Positions 1 to 8,496 are shown, counted from the stretch's first letter. The stretch is 32,050 nucleotides of DNA from JAEELC01 sp963621965 (GCA_963621965.1 CAVFGN010000022.1:1-32050), one strand, 5' to 3'. Notes: generated from the sequence alone by a model not told the origin. Numbers and translations are program-made.

Positions 1-142
1 TCTAAGCGTGAAGCCTCCTCTAAGATAAGATTTCCCACAGAAATGGTAAGATCCCTTATAGACCATAAGGTTGATAGGCTGGGTGTGGAAGTGCCGTGAG
101 GCATGGAGCTGACCAGTACTAATAGATCGAGGACTTAACCTA
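1..142 (+). rRNA. 23S ribosomal RNA, 3' end (partial)
   Basis: The first bases match the conserved 3' end of bacterial 23S rRNA: a gene-terminal stretch reading GACCAGTACTAATAGATCGA followed by GGACTTAACC, which is the usual last segment before the 23S terminus. The 5' part lies outside the window. The exact mature end is uncertain by a few bases. A 5S gene follows about 40 bases later, as in a normal 16S-23S-5S operon. Confidence 0.93.
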
Positions 143-182
143 AGTTTTATTCGATTAAATTTTATCTAGTTTTGAAAGATTT

Positions 183-300
183 AGTTTGGTGATGATTGAG
201 AAGTGGAAACACCTGTTCCCATCCCGAACACAGAAGTTAAGCACTTCGTCGCCGATGGTAGTACATGAGAGCATGTGCAAGAGTAGGTAGTTGCCAAGCT
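183..300 (+). rRNA. 5S ribosomal RNA
   Basis: About 118 bases with the 5S core CCCATCCCGAACACAGAAGT and CGCCGATGGTAGT. The two ends (AGTTTGGTGA at 183 and TTGCCAAGCT ending at 300) pair as helix I with a few G-U pairs, which sets the boundaries. It sits between the 23S end and the first tRNA gene with no terminator, so it is probably processed from the same transcript. Confidence 0.95.
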
Positions 301-327
301 AGTTTCTTTCAGTTATAATATATCTAT

Positions 328-403
328 GGAGGTTTAGCTCAGTTGGGAGAGCATCTGCCTTACAAGCAGAGGGTCAGCGGTTCGAGCCCGTTAACCTCCA
401 CCA
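328..403 (+). tRNA. tRNA-Val (anticodon TAC)
   Basis: A 76-base cloverleaf: acceptor GGAGGTT pairs with AACCTCC, anticodon stem TCTGC/GCAGA flanks CT-TAC-AA, the T arm contains GGTTCGAGCCC, and CCA is encoded. First gene of an 11-tRNA run behind the rRNA genes. Confidence 0.96.
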
Positions 404-404
404 T

Positions 405-480
<76 letters not shown>

Positions 481-485
481 TTTAT

Positions 486-560
486 GTCCCGTTAGCTCAG
501 TGGTAGAGCACTTGACTTTTAATCAAGGGGTCAGCGGTTCAAGTCTGCTACGGGACACCA
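486..560 (+). tRNA. tRNA-Lys (anticodon TTT)
   Basis: Acceptor GTCCCGT pairs with ACGGGAC, discriminator A, encoded CCA. Anticodon loop CT-TTT-AA inside the TTGA/TCAA stem. Confidence 0.96.
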
Positions 561-596
561 CTTCTATAAAGTTAAACTTCAAAGTAAATAAAAAAT

Positions 597-685
597 GCCG
601 CGGTGGTGGAATAGGTAGACACGTGGGACTTAAAATCCCATGGACGTTAAAATCCGTGTCGGTTCAAGTCCGACCCGCGGTACCA
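597..685 (+). tRNA. tRNA-Leu (anticodon TAA)
   Basis: An 89-base class II tRNA with a long variable arm (GGACGTTAAAATCCGT). Acceptor GCCGCGG pairs with CCGCGGT (one G-U pair), and CCA is encoded. Anticodon loop CT-TAA-AA between TGGGA and TCCCA. Confidence 0.96.
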
Positions 686-689
686 CTTT

Positions 690-765
690 GGGGCTATAGC
701 TCAGCTGGGAGAGCGCCTGCTTTGCACGCAGGAGGTCAGCGGTTCGATCCCGCTTAGCTCCACCA
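690..765 (+). tRNA. tRNA-Ala (anticodon TGC)
   Basis: Acceptor GGGGCTA pairs with TAGCTCC. It carries the G3-U70 wobble that identifies alanine tRNA. Anticodon loop TT-TGC-AC between CCTGC and GCAGG; CCA is encoded. Confidence 0.97.
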
Positions 766-821
766 TTTAAGTTTAACGGATTGAACGAAGCTAGTAGATA
801 CTAACCTCTTTTTTATAATAT

Positions 822-898
822 GGCGGTGTGGCTCAGTTGGCTAGAGCGAGCGGTTCATACCCGCTAGGTCAGGGGTTCGAATCCCTTCGCCGCTACCA
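822..898 (+). tRNA. tRNA-Met, elongator (anticodon CAT)
   Basis: Acceptor GGCGGTG pairs with CGCCGCT, CCA encoded, anticodon CAT. It closely resembles the Bacillus elongator methionine tRNA. It has a paired first base and lacks the GGG/CCC run next to the anticodon loop seen in the initiator at 1143-1219. Confidence 0.9.
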
Positions 899-920
899 TT
901 TACTTAAGAAAATAAGTTAT

Positions 921-997
921 GGACCTATAGCTCAGTTGGTTAGAGCTCCCGGCTCATAACCGGTCGGTCGTAGGTTCGAGTCCTACTAGGTCCACCA
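921..997 (+). tRNA. tRNA-Ile2 (anticodon CAT, lysidine type)
   Basis: The anticodon is CAT, but the body (GGACCTA acceptor with C4-G69 and C5-G68, CCGG CT CAT AA CCGG anticodon arm) looks like the minor isoleucine tRNA of Bacillus and Mycoplasma, whose wobble C is changed to lysidine by TilS so that it reads AUA. The other two CAT tRNAs in the cluster fit elongator and initiator Met. The assignment rests on recalled family likeness; a tRNA-Met call is the alternative. Confidence 0.8.
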
Positions 998-1008
998 TTT
1001 TAATACAC

Positions 1009-1099
1009 GGAGAAATACCCAAGAGGCTGAAGGGACCGGTCTTGAAAACCGGCAGGAGGAGCAATCCTCGCGGGGGTTCAAATCCCTCTTTCTCCGCCA
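1009..1099 (+). tRNA. tRNA-Ser (anticodon TGA)
   Basis: A 91-base class II tRNA: acceptor GGAGAAA pairs with TTTCTCC, discriminator G as usual for Ser, long variable arm, CCA encoded. Anticodon loop CT-TGA-AA between CCGGT and ACCGG. Confidence 0.96.
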
Positions 1100-1142
1100 T
1101 CTATATTGGTTTTAAACCATATTTAAAAATTTAAGATTATAT

Positions 1143-1219
1143 CGCGGGATGGAGCAGTCTGGTAGCTCGCCGGGCTCATAACCCGGAGGTCGTTGGTTCA
1201 AATCCTTCTCCCGCAACCA
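1143..1219 (+). tRNA. tRNA-fMet, initiator (anticodon CAT)
   Basis: The 5' C cannot pair with A72 (CGCGGGA against TCCCGCA), and the anticodon stem ends in GGG/CCC next to the CAT loop. Both are hallmarks of bacterial initiator tRNA. CCA is encoded. Confidence 0.96.
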
Positions 1220-1236
1220 AATTAAAGACATTAGAC

Positions 1237-1312
1237 GGTTCGGTGGTGTAGTGGTTAACATGCTTGCCTGTCACGCAGGAGATCACGGGTTCGATCCCCG
1301 TTCGAACCGCCA
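1237..1312 (+). tRNA. tRNA-Asp (anticodon GTC)
   Basis: Acceptor GGTTCGG pairs with TCGAACC, discriminator G (typical for Asp), CCA encoded. Anticodon loop CT-GTC-AC inside the CTTGC/GCAGG stem. Confidence 0.96.
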
Positions 1313-1319
1313 TTAATTT

Positions 1320-1395
1320 GGTTCGGTAGCTCAGCAGGTAGAGCACAGGACTGAAAATCCTGGTGTCGTGGGTTCGACCCCCACCTGGACCACCA
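1320..1395 (+). tRNA. tRNA-Phe (anticodon GAA)
   Basis: Acceptor GGTTCGG pairs with CTGGACC through two G-U pairs, discriminator A, CCA encoded. Anticodon loop CT-GAA-AA between CAGGA and TCCTG. Last tRNA of the cluster. Confidence 0.95.
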
Positions 1396-1407
1396 CTTGA
1401 ATTTTAT

Positions 1408-1436
1408 TAGTGAACGAAAGTTCACTATTTTTTTTA
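1408..1436 (+). terminator. Rho-independent terminator of the rRNA-tRNA unit
   Basis: A perfect 8-bp stem (TAGTGAAC with GTTCACTA) closes a GAAA loop and is followed at once by about nine T residues. It lies 12 bases after tRNA-Phe and ends the stable-RNA transcript. Confidence 0.92.
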
Positions 1437-1479
1437 TTATTGAATTGTATTAAAATATTCATATAGAAGGAAGTTTATT

Positions 1480-2430
1480 ATGTCGCAAATATTAGAGGAA
1501 TATTCAATATATGGATATTTATTAATGTATATGTATTTATTCTTAATCGGTTGTATGGCTGGTTTTGTAATAGAAGTCTTTTTTAGAAGATATGTTTCTG
1601 TAAAAAAATGGGTTAATCCTGGTTTTTTAAGAGGACCATGGATACCATTATATGGTTTTGGAGTTGTTTTAATGTCAATTATTACTACATCCTTTTTAGC
1701 TATTTTTAAAGAGAACGGAATAGAACTATATAATCCAAACGATAATTACAAAATTGGATATGTTTCTGGTGCTACAGCATATGATTTAATTCCTATTTTA
1801 ATTATGGGTATAGGAATGACTTTGCTTGAACTTGTTGCAGGATTGATTTTTGTAAAAGGTTTTAAAGTAAGACTTTGGGATTATACTAATGATAGAGGAA
1901 ATTATAAAGGCATTATCTGCCCTAAATTTAGTTTAATTTGGATAGGTGTTTCATTTTTATTCTATTACGGATTGTCCCCTTTTATTTATAGATTTGCTTT
2001 AGAATCAATTAAAACCATGTTAACTCCTACAATGGGCTCACTTCCTAATATTATCTTAATTTTATTACTTGGTAATGTATACGGAATGATGATGTTAGAT
2101 TTTATAACATCAATCGGTTTATTTACAAAAGTATCTCAATCTGCTAAGAAGTTAGGTAAAGTATTTAAGTATGAATTGGTTAAGAGTGATTTATCTCTTG
2201 TTAAAAAAGAAGCTAGTGACCAAATTAAAGAAATGTTACCTGAAACTTTAAAAGAGAGATTTGCAAAATATACAGAGCGTGATCCTAAAACTACGCTTCG
2301 TTATAAAGTAAGGTCATTCTTATATATTGACCCTGAACCAAAGAAAAATGAAAACTTTGACGAATCTGGAAGACCTATAACTGACGAAGAATATAATAAA
2401 AAAATGAAAAATAATAGTGGAAATGAATAA
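1480..2430 (+). CDS. CmpB-family membrane protein (putative ABC transporter type IV domain)
   Basis: A 316-residue integral membrane protein. Visible family signatures of the CmpB/PF06541 'putative ABC-transporter type IV' domain are the PGFLRGPWIPLYGFG motif (about residues 47-61) and RLWDYTNDRGNYKG with the following CPKFSLIW (about 131-154). About five membrane segments are likely near residues 12-32, 57-76, 104-127, 151-171 and 187-208, followed by a long charged cytoplasmic tail (about 215-316) rich in Lys and Glu. The start is set by GAAGGAAG eight bases upstream. The transport role implied by the family name has little experimental support that I know of, and no ATPase gene is adjacent, so the substrate and even the mechanism are unknown. 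It is monocistronic: stable-RNA genes lie before it and a terminator at its stop. Confidence 0.8.
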   Translation: MSQILEEYSIYGYLLMYMYLFLIGCMAGFVIEVFFRRYVSVKKWVNPGFLRGPWIPLYGFGVVLMSIITTSFLAIFKENGIELYNPNDNYKIGYVSGATAYDLIPILIMGIGMTLLELVAGLIFVKGFKVRLWDYTNDRGNYKGIICPKFSLIWIGVSFLFYYGLSPFIYRFALESIKTMLTPTMGSLPNIILILLLGNVYGMMMLDFITSIGLFTKVSQSAKKLGKVFKYELVKSDLSLVKKEASDQIKEMLPETLKERFAKYTERDPKTTLRYKVRSFLYIDPEPKKNENFDESGRPITDEEYNKKMKNNSGNE

Positions 2431-2453
2431 GAAAGCATTTCCATTTTTCTTTT
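2418..2453 (+). terminator. Terminator overlapping the CmpB-family stop codon
   Basis: Stem TGGAAATG/CATTTCCA with a 10-base loop that contains the TAA stop, followed by TTTTTCTTTTG. It separates this gene from xpt. Confidence 0.75.
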
Positions 2454-2454
2454 G

Positions 2455-2483
2455 TTTTAAAACATATACAAATATGATATACT
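2455..2483 (+). promoter_or_regulatory. Probable xpt promoter (extended -10)
   Basis: TGA-TATACT at 2475-2483 is an extended -10 element. The -35 region (TTTTAA at 2455) is poor. No purine riboswitch fits in the 75-base gap before xpt. Confidence 0.45.
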
Positions 2484-2505
2484 TAAATTATATGAGAGGT
2501 TAATT

Positions 2506-3081
2506 ATGAAGTGGTTAGAAGATGAAATAAAATCAAGAGGTAAAATTTTAAACGGTAATGTTTTGAAAGTTAATTCATTCTTAAATCATCAACTTGATGT
2601 TGATTTATTAGACAAGATTACATTATTGTGGTTTGATTATTTTAAGAGATTTAAACCTAATAAGATTTTAACAATCGAAGCTAGTGGTATTGCGTTAGCT
2701 ACATTACTTGCACAAAGATTCCATTGTCCTGCAGTATTTGCAAAAAAAGGTGATGCATCTACATTGGATAGTGTTTACACATCTGAAGTTTATTCTTACA
2801 CAAAAAATCAAAAACAAAAAATTTCAGTAGATCAAGCATTCTTAAAAAGCAGTGATGTTGTATTAATTGTTGATGATTTTTTAGCTAATGGTAGTGCAAC
2901 AAACGCTTTACTTGAAATTTGTGATAAAGCGGGATGTCAAGTTGTAGGCGTTGGAATTGTTATTGAAAAAGGATTCCAAGATGGTGGAAAAAAATTAAGA
3001 GAACAAGGTGTAAATCTATATTCTCTAGAGATAATTGATTCAATGAATTCTAAAACAGGGGAAATTGAATTTAGAAAGTGA
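2506..3081 (+). CDS. xpt: Xanthine phosphoribosyltransferase
   Basis: Purine salvage enzyme that joins xanthine to PRPP to give XMP in the cytosol. The 191-residue product has the length of Bacillus Xpt (194) and shares its N-terminal VLKVNSFLNHQ, the TIEASGIALA segment, the PRPP-binding motif VLIVDDFLANGSA (about residues 119-131, with the acidic DD pair) and the GIVIEKGFQDGG segment near residue 154. The start is fixed by GAGAGGTTA upstream. In Bacillus xpt is paired with the permease pbuX under a guanine riboswitch; here it stands alone, with no permease and no visible aptamer, so its control must differ. The stop is TGA, evidence that TGA is not read as Trp. Confidence 0.95.
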   Translation: MKWLEDEIKSRGKILNGNVLKVNSFLNHQLDVDLLDKITLLWFDYFKRFKPNKILTIEASGIALATLLAQRFHCPAVFAKKGDASTLDSVYTSEVYSYTKNQKQKISVDQAFLKSSDVVLIVDDFLANGSATNALLEICDKAGCQVVGVGIVIEKGFQDGGKKLREQGVNLYSLEIIDSMNSKTGEIEFRK

Positions 3082-3088
3082 AATATGT

Positions 3089-3117
3089 CTGGTAGTAGAA
3101 ATACTGCCAGTTTTATT
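3089..3117 (+). terminator. Terminator of xpt
   Basis: A 9-bp stem (CTGGTAGTA/TACTGCCAG, one G-U) with a GAAA loop and the tail TTTTATTT. Confidence 0.88.
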
Positions 3118-3128
3118 TATTATAAAAA

Positions 3129-3146
3129 TAGTTGACAAGTCAACTA
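3129..3146 (+). promoter_or_regulatory. Palindromic operator for the MarR regulator
   Basis: A perfect inverted repeat, TAGTTGAC-AA-GTCAACTA, with 8-bp arms. It covers the -35 box of the promoter that drives the marR-ABC operon. Its position and symmetry suit a dimeric MarR-type repressor acting on its own operon. Binding itself is an inference. Confidence 0.75.
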
Positions 3147-3160
3147 TCTAGTTATATATT
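3132..3160 (+). promoter_or_regulatory. Sigma-A promoter of the marR-ABC operon
   Basis: -35 TTGACA (3132-3137), a 17-base spacer and -10 TATATT (3155-3160). The -35 box lies inside the operator palindrome, so repressor and polymerase would compete. Confidence 0.8.
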
Positions 3161-3179
3161 AAAACGAAGGTGATAGATA

Positions 3180-3632
3180 ATGGAATTTCGAGAAATAAAT
3201 AAAATTGTTAGAAACTTAAATCTTTATAAAAATAAAGTATCTAAAAATCATGAATTGAATGATACAGAGTTTGAACTTGTGAGATTTATTTCTAAGCGTG
3301 AATATAGACCAATGAATGAGGTTGCAAACTATTTAAATGTTGATAAAGCCTTAGTAACTAGAATGTCAAAAAAACTTGAATCTTTAGGATATATTGAAAT
3401 ATTAGAGGATTTATCTGATAAACGTAAAAAGTTACTAAAATGTTTAGATAAAGGTTTTAAAATAAAAGATATAATGTTTGATGTTGAAAATAAGTATTTT
3501 GAATACGTTACGAGTATTTTAAGCGAAGAAGAAAAGTCTGAATTTTTAAAATATGTGAATAAAGTATATTTGAAATCTAAAACATTTAGAAAAGCTAACT
3601 TCATAGGTATTAAAGATGAAAAACAAATATAA
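3180..3632 (+). CDS. MarR-family transcriptional regulator
   Basis: A 150-residue winged-helix regulator of MarR length. The helix-turn-helix spans roughly residues 39-65 (MNEVANYLNVDKALVTRMSK), followed by LESLGYIEILEDLSDKRKK, the typical recognition helix plus wing with the Asp-x-Arg of the family. Helical ends at residues 1-30 and 110-140 would form the dimer interface. The start follows CGAAGGTGATAGATA. The 3' end overlaps the next gene by 17 bases, so the regulator and the two ABC genes form one operon. By analogy with other MarR-ABC loci it probably represses the exporter until a toxic or signalling ligand binds; the ligand cannot be read from the sequence. Confidence 0.9.
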   Translation: MEFREINKIVRNLNLYKNKVSKNHELNDTEFELVRFISKREYRPMNEVANYLNVDKALVTRMSKKLESLGYIEILEDLSDKRKKLLKCLDKGFKIKDIMFDVENKYFEYVTSILSEEEKSEFLKYVNKVYLKSKTFRKANFIGIKDEKQI

Positions 3633-5286
3633 TAAGCTTAGCTATTATTTCTTTTTAAATAAAAAAGCATTCATATTAAGCACTATATCAGGAATTTTAT
3701 ATAATACTTTAATGGTTTTTATACCTTTATTATTAGGAAATTTAATTGATTTATATAATTTGCATCAAAATAACAATGATATCTTAATTAAAACTTTATT
3801 CTTCTTCTTGTTAATAATATTTATCCAGTTTAATAGATATTTAAAACGTTTTTTTGTAAGAGATTTTGCAAATAAAATTGTATTAAATATGAGAGAAGTA
3901 TTTTTTAATAATTTACTTTATGATGATATCGGTAGTAATGATAGAGGAGATTTAATTACAAAAGCGATGTCTGATATTAATGATACAGCTGAAGGAGTTA
4001 GAAAGATTCTTACAGAAGTATTTGATACATTAATTTTATTTAGTGGATACACTATATCTTTATTGATTTTAGATTATGAAATAACACTATTAAGTTATAT
4101 AAGTATTTTCATCTCTATTATAGTTTCACATGCACTTAAAAGTTTAATATACAAAAATCAAGCAATATATAAAAGTGAGTTATCTAAAAATAAGAAATTA
4201 ACTCTTTCTTTGATATCTAACGAATTAAATTATCGCTCTTTTGGGGTGAGTGATAATTACGAAAAAAAATATAAGAAAGATTCTCTGATACTTAAGAAAA
4301 AAAGTATCAAAGCTAATATTTTAAAAGATTCACAAGAACCACTTTATATGGCTATTTCTTTAATCGGATTATTTATCGTTGTATATTATTCTAGTTTAAA
4401 TGTAATAAATGATATATGGCTAATAGGAACATTCACAAGTTTTTTGTCTACTTATATGTTAGTTGCAAGAAAAGCCTCAAAACTTGGTAAATTATTTAAT
4501 GCGAAGGCTTCACTTGATGTTTCGTGGAAAAGAATAAAACCATATTTAAATGAATATAAAGAAAAAAGTTTAGATACAAGTTTAAATAAAAAACTTATAG
4601 TTTCTAACATGAGTTTTTCATTTGATGACTCATTTGAGTTATCAAATATATCATTTAATGCAGTGAGCGGCGAAGTAATTGGTGTATGCGGAGAGATTAG
4701 AAGTGGTAAGTCAATGTTACTTAAAGCACTATCAGGAATATATTCGTATACAGGTTCAATTAAACTTAATGATATAGAATTGCATGATGTTAAAAATATT
4801 AATATTGATAATTTTATTGCATACGATGAGACTGATTGTATCTTTAGTGATACTTTAAAGACAAATATAACGTTAGGAAAAGATATTGATATTAATAAAT
4901 ATTTGCGTGCTGTTTATCTAGAAGAAGATGTTTCTTGCTTTAACGATAAAGAAGATGAATTAATATATCATTCAACAAATACTCTTTCAGGAGGTCAAAC
5001 AAAAAGACTTCTTATAGCACGTGCTCTTGCGAGCAATTCACACCTTATTTTGTTAGATGATGTTTTCACTTCGTTTGACACTAATATGGCGCTAAATATA
5101 TTAAATAATATCAAAAGTCTAGTACCTAGTTCAATTGTTATATTTGTGTCAAACAATAAAGAATTGTTATCAAAAACAAGCCAAATATTATATTTAGAAA
5201 ATGGGAAAACTATAGTAAACACTTACGCTAAACTGTTAAACGTAGAAACGTTTAATAAATTGATAGGAGGAAAAAATGACATTTAA
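3616..5286 (+). CDS. ABC exporter half-transporter, subunit with degenerate ATP site
   Basis: A 556-residue type-IV (MDR-like) ABC half-transporter: membrane domain about residues 15-300 (six helices), nucleotide-binding domain about 325-550. The NBD keeps a good signature LSGGQ (457-461), but other motifs are altered: the Walker A reads GEIRSGKS (359-366, Arg where Gly is usual), the Q-loop Gln is Glu (E405), the catalytic Glu after Walker B is Asp (LILLDD, D482), and the switch His is Asn (VSNN, N513). This is the expected pattern for the partner that supplies the signature to the active site while its own Walker site is inactive. It overlaps the MarR gene by 17 bases and the next gene by 11, so the subunits are probably made together. 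Substrate unknown; drug or peptide export is inferred from the family. Confidence 0.9.
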   Translation: MKNKYNKLSYYFFLNKKAFILSTISGILYNTLMVFIPLLLGNLIDLYNLHQNNNDILIKTLFFFLLIIFIQFNRYLKRFFVRDFANKIVLNMREVFFNNLLYDDIGSNDRGDLITKAMSDINDTAEGVRKILTEVFDTLILFSGYTISLLILDYEITLLSYISIFISIIVSHALKSLIYKNQAIYKSELSKNKKLTLSLISNELNYRSFGVSDNYEKKYKKDSLILKKKSIKANILKDSQEPLYMAISLIGLFIVVYYSSLNVINDIWLIGTFTSFLSTYMLVARKASKLGKLFNAKASLDVSWKRIKPYLNEYKEKSLDTSLNKKLIVSNMSFSFDDSFELSNISFNAVSGEVIGVCGEIRSGKSMLLKALSGIYSYTGSIKLNDIELHDVKNINIDNFIAYDETDCIFSDTLKTNITLGKDIDINKYLRAVYLEEDVSCFNDKEDELIYHSTNTLSGGQTKRLLIARALASNSHLILLDDVFTSFDTNMALNILNNIKSLVPSSIVIFVSNNKELLSKTSQILYLENGKTIVNTYAKLLNVETFNKLIGGKNDI

Positions 5287-6895
5287 TAAATGCTTATTTA
5301 ATTATATTAAGAGTCATAAGCTTATTTGTACTCTGCTATTAATATTTATTATATTTTCAAGTTTATCAGTTCTCATTCCACCTCTGATTTTAAGCTATTT
5401 AGTTGATAACATTATAGTAAATAAAGAAACTTCTAAAGTGTTTATTTTTTCTTTTATTTATATGTCTTCAAGTATTTTGATTTATTTATTATCTTATATT
5501 GAACAACTAATTCTTGTGACTGTTTCGCATGATATAGAGTATGATTTAAGAAATGAATTACTTAAAAAAGTACATAGGATCGACTATTTAACATTATCTA
5601 ATTTAGATAGCGGTTTAATTGAAACACACTTTTCATCAGATGTAGATAGTATTTCTCTTCTTGTAAGTGAGGGTGTAATAAGTCTTTTAATTGATTCTAT
5701 TAAGATTATTTCAATATTAGTTTCTATATTTATATATTCATTTTACTTTGGAATATTTGTGCTTTTAGTATTACCAGTCATATTTTCATTCACTTTATAT
5801 ATTAAAAAGAAAATGTTTAAAACTCTAAAAGAAACAAAAACAATAGAATCTTTAGTAAATAATAATATATTAGAAACAATAGATAATATAGCTACTATAA
5901 AAACATATAGAATATTTAATGTAATAAAAGATAAGTTTAAAAATATTATTTTAAAACATTATTCAAGTCAAACAAAATCAAGCCAATTTGATGCATTTTT
6001 TTCTCCGGTAATCAATATACTTAAATATTTATTAATTAGTTTACTTATTGCTTTATCTTGTCTGCATGGTGATACATTCACTTTCTCATGTGGAATGGTT
6101 GTTGCTTTAATCGATCTATTAACTTCTCTTTTTACTCCACTTGAAAGTTTATCTATGGAAATTCAAACTATTCAAAAGTCATCATCTAGTATTTCTCGAA
6201 TTAATGAATTTTTAAGTCTTAAAGAAAATGATAAACAAATAATTAATAGTATTAATTTAAATGAAATAAATCTAAGGTTTAATGATGTATCATTTGGCTA
6301 CAAGGATCAAGAACTAGTAATAGATAATTTTAATTTAGAACTTAATAATAATGATAAATTGATTATAAAGGGACGAACAGGAGCTGGGAAATCCACACTA
6401 TTTAAGTTGAGTTACGGTTTAATAAAACCAATTAGTGGAAATGTTACGATTAATAATAAAGATGTATATTTATTTACTGATGATTTGAAATCAAAATTAT
6501 TTTCAACACTTTCGCAAGATGTATTCTTTACAGGTGGAACAATAAAAGAAGAACTAACGCTTCTAAATGATATAGTAGAAAGTAGAATATATAATTGTTT
6601 AAAAGAAGTTGGCTTAGCAAGAATAACTGATTTAAATAAAGAATTTAAAATAGAAGAATACTCTAAAGGAGAATTAGTACTAATTAACATTGTGCGTGTC
6701 TTACTTCGCGATTGTCCAATTCTTTTACTTGATGAATTTAATGCCCATATTGATTTAAATGTAGTAGATAAAGTAACTGAATTTATTAATAAATATGCAC
6801 AAAATAAGATGATAATTTCAATTAATCATTATAGCGTTAGAATAAAGTATGCGAAAGAATTAGAATTAAATAAAATTACTCGAGATAACATATGA
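5276..6895 (+). CDS. ABC exporter half-transporter, catalytic subunit
   Basis: A 539-residue partner of the preceding gene, with a six-helix membrane domain (about residues 15-300) and an NBD (about 330-535). Here the Walker A is canonical (GRTGAGKS, 366-373), the Q-loop Gln is present (LSQD, Q414), Walker B ends in Asp-Glu (LLLDE, E487) and the switch His is present (INHY, H518). In contrast the signature motif is ruined: YSKGE (462-466) in place of LSGGQ. Combined with the intact LSGGQ of the upstream subunit, one consensus and one degenerate ATP site result, as in heterodimeric exporters such as BmrCD and TM287/288. The start follows ATAGGAGGAAAA, and the 11-base overlap supports translational coupling. 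The stop is TGA. Exported compound unknown. Confidence 0.9.
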   Translation: MTFNKCLFNYIKSHKLICTLLLIFIIFSSLSVLIPPLILSYLVDNIIVNKETSKVFIFSFIYMSSSILIYLLSYIEQLILVTVSHDIEYDLRNELLKKVHRIDYLTLSNLDSGLIETHFSSDVDSISLLVSEGVISLLIDSIKIISILVSIFIYSFYFGIFVLLVLPVIFSFTLYIKKKMFKTLKETKTIESLVNNNILETIDNIATIKTYRIFNVIKDKFKNIILKHYSSQTKSSQFDAFFSPVINILKYLLISLLIALSCLHGDTFTFSCGMVVALIDLLTSLFTPLESLSMEIQTIQKSSSSISRINEFLSLKENDKQIINSINLNEINLRFNDVSFGYKDQELVIDNFNLELNNNDKLIIKGRTGAGKSTLFKLSYGLIKPISGNVTINNKDVYLFTDDLKSKLFSTLSQDVFFTGGTIKEELTLLNDIVESRIYNCLKEVGLARITDLNKEFKIEEYSKGELVLINIVRVLLRDCPILLLDEFNAHIDLNVVDKVTEFINKYAQNKMIISINHYSVRIKYAKELELNKITRDNI

Positions 6896-6918
6896 CATCT
6901 AGAAATAGGTGTCTTTTT
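6894..6918 (+). terminator. Terminator of the marR-ABC operon
   Basis: A 7-bp stem GACATCT/AGGTGTC (two G-U) with a six-base loop starts inside the TGA stop and is followed by TTTTT. Confidence 0.7.
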
Positions 6919-6919
6919 A

Positions 6920-6948
6920 AAATAAAAAAAGGCCGACTTAATCGGCCA
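6920..6948 (-). terminator. Terminator of gdhA (minus strand)
   Basis: GC-rich 6-bp stem GGCCGA/TCGGCC with a five-base loop. On the minus strand it is followed by seven T residues. It lies just past the gdhA stop, between convergent genes. Confidence 0.85.
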
Positions 6949-6953
6949 TAATA

Positions 6954-8297
<1,344 letters not shown>

Positions 8298-8348
8298 ATA
8301 CATACCTCTTTTCTAATTATATTTTATGTTAAATAAAGAGATTAAACA

Positions 8349-8378
8349 ATTATATTTTAAAATCTTTACATAAGGAAA
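8349..8378 (-). promoter_or_regulatory. Probable gdhA promoter (minus strand)
   Basis: On the minus strand TATAAT (8349-8354) is preceded at 18 bases by a weak -35, TTTCCT (8373-8378). The second TATAAT nearer the gene (8316-8321) is too close to the ribosome site to serve. Confidence 0.4.
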
Positions 8379-8386
8379 CGTTATCA
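8373..8386. promoter_or_regulatory. cre-like (CcpA) site upstream of gdhA
   Basis: AGGAAACGTTATCA matches the cre consensus TGWAANCGNTNWCA at 12 of 14 positions, with the central CG intact. It overlaps the proposed -35 of gdhA. Control by CcpA is inferred; HprK, which makes the CcpA corepressor HPr-Ser-P, is encoded in this window. Confidence 0.4.
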
Positions 8387-8451
8387 CTAAAATAAAGAAT
8401 AGAAATTAGTAATATGCAGTTATTTTAAATTTAGTTGCCAATTGATATTTT

Positions 8452-8480
8452 TTGCAAATAAGACAAAAAAAGAGTATAAT
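8452..8480 (+). promoter_or_regulatory. Promoter of the tsaEB-rimI-tsaD operon
   Basis: -35 TTGCAA (8452-8457), 17-base spacer, perfect -10 TATAAT (8475-8480), 16 bases before the tsaE start. Confidence 0.7.
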
Positions 8481-8496
8481 TCTTAAATGGTGATTT

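Noticed and set aside
500..757. An 85-codon open frame on the plus strand
   Set aside because: It runs through tRNA-Lys, tRNA-Leu and tRNA-Ala and has no ribosome site. It is chance openness in stable-RNA genes.
2431..2505. A purine riboswitch upstream of xpt
   Set aside because: The gap is only 75 bases, part of it is a terminator tail, and the paired conserved loops of the guanine aptamer are not seen.
3616..5286. A broken (pseudogene) ABC subunit, because its Walker and switch residues are altered
   Set aside because: The losses are complementary to those of its partner subunit and the LSGGQ signature is kept, which is the pattern of a working heterodimer.
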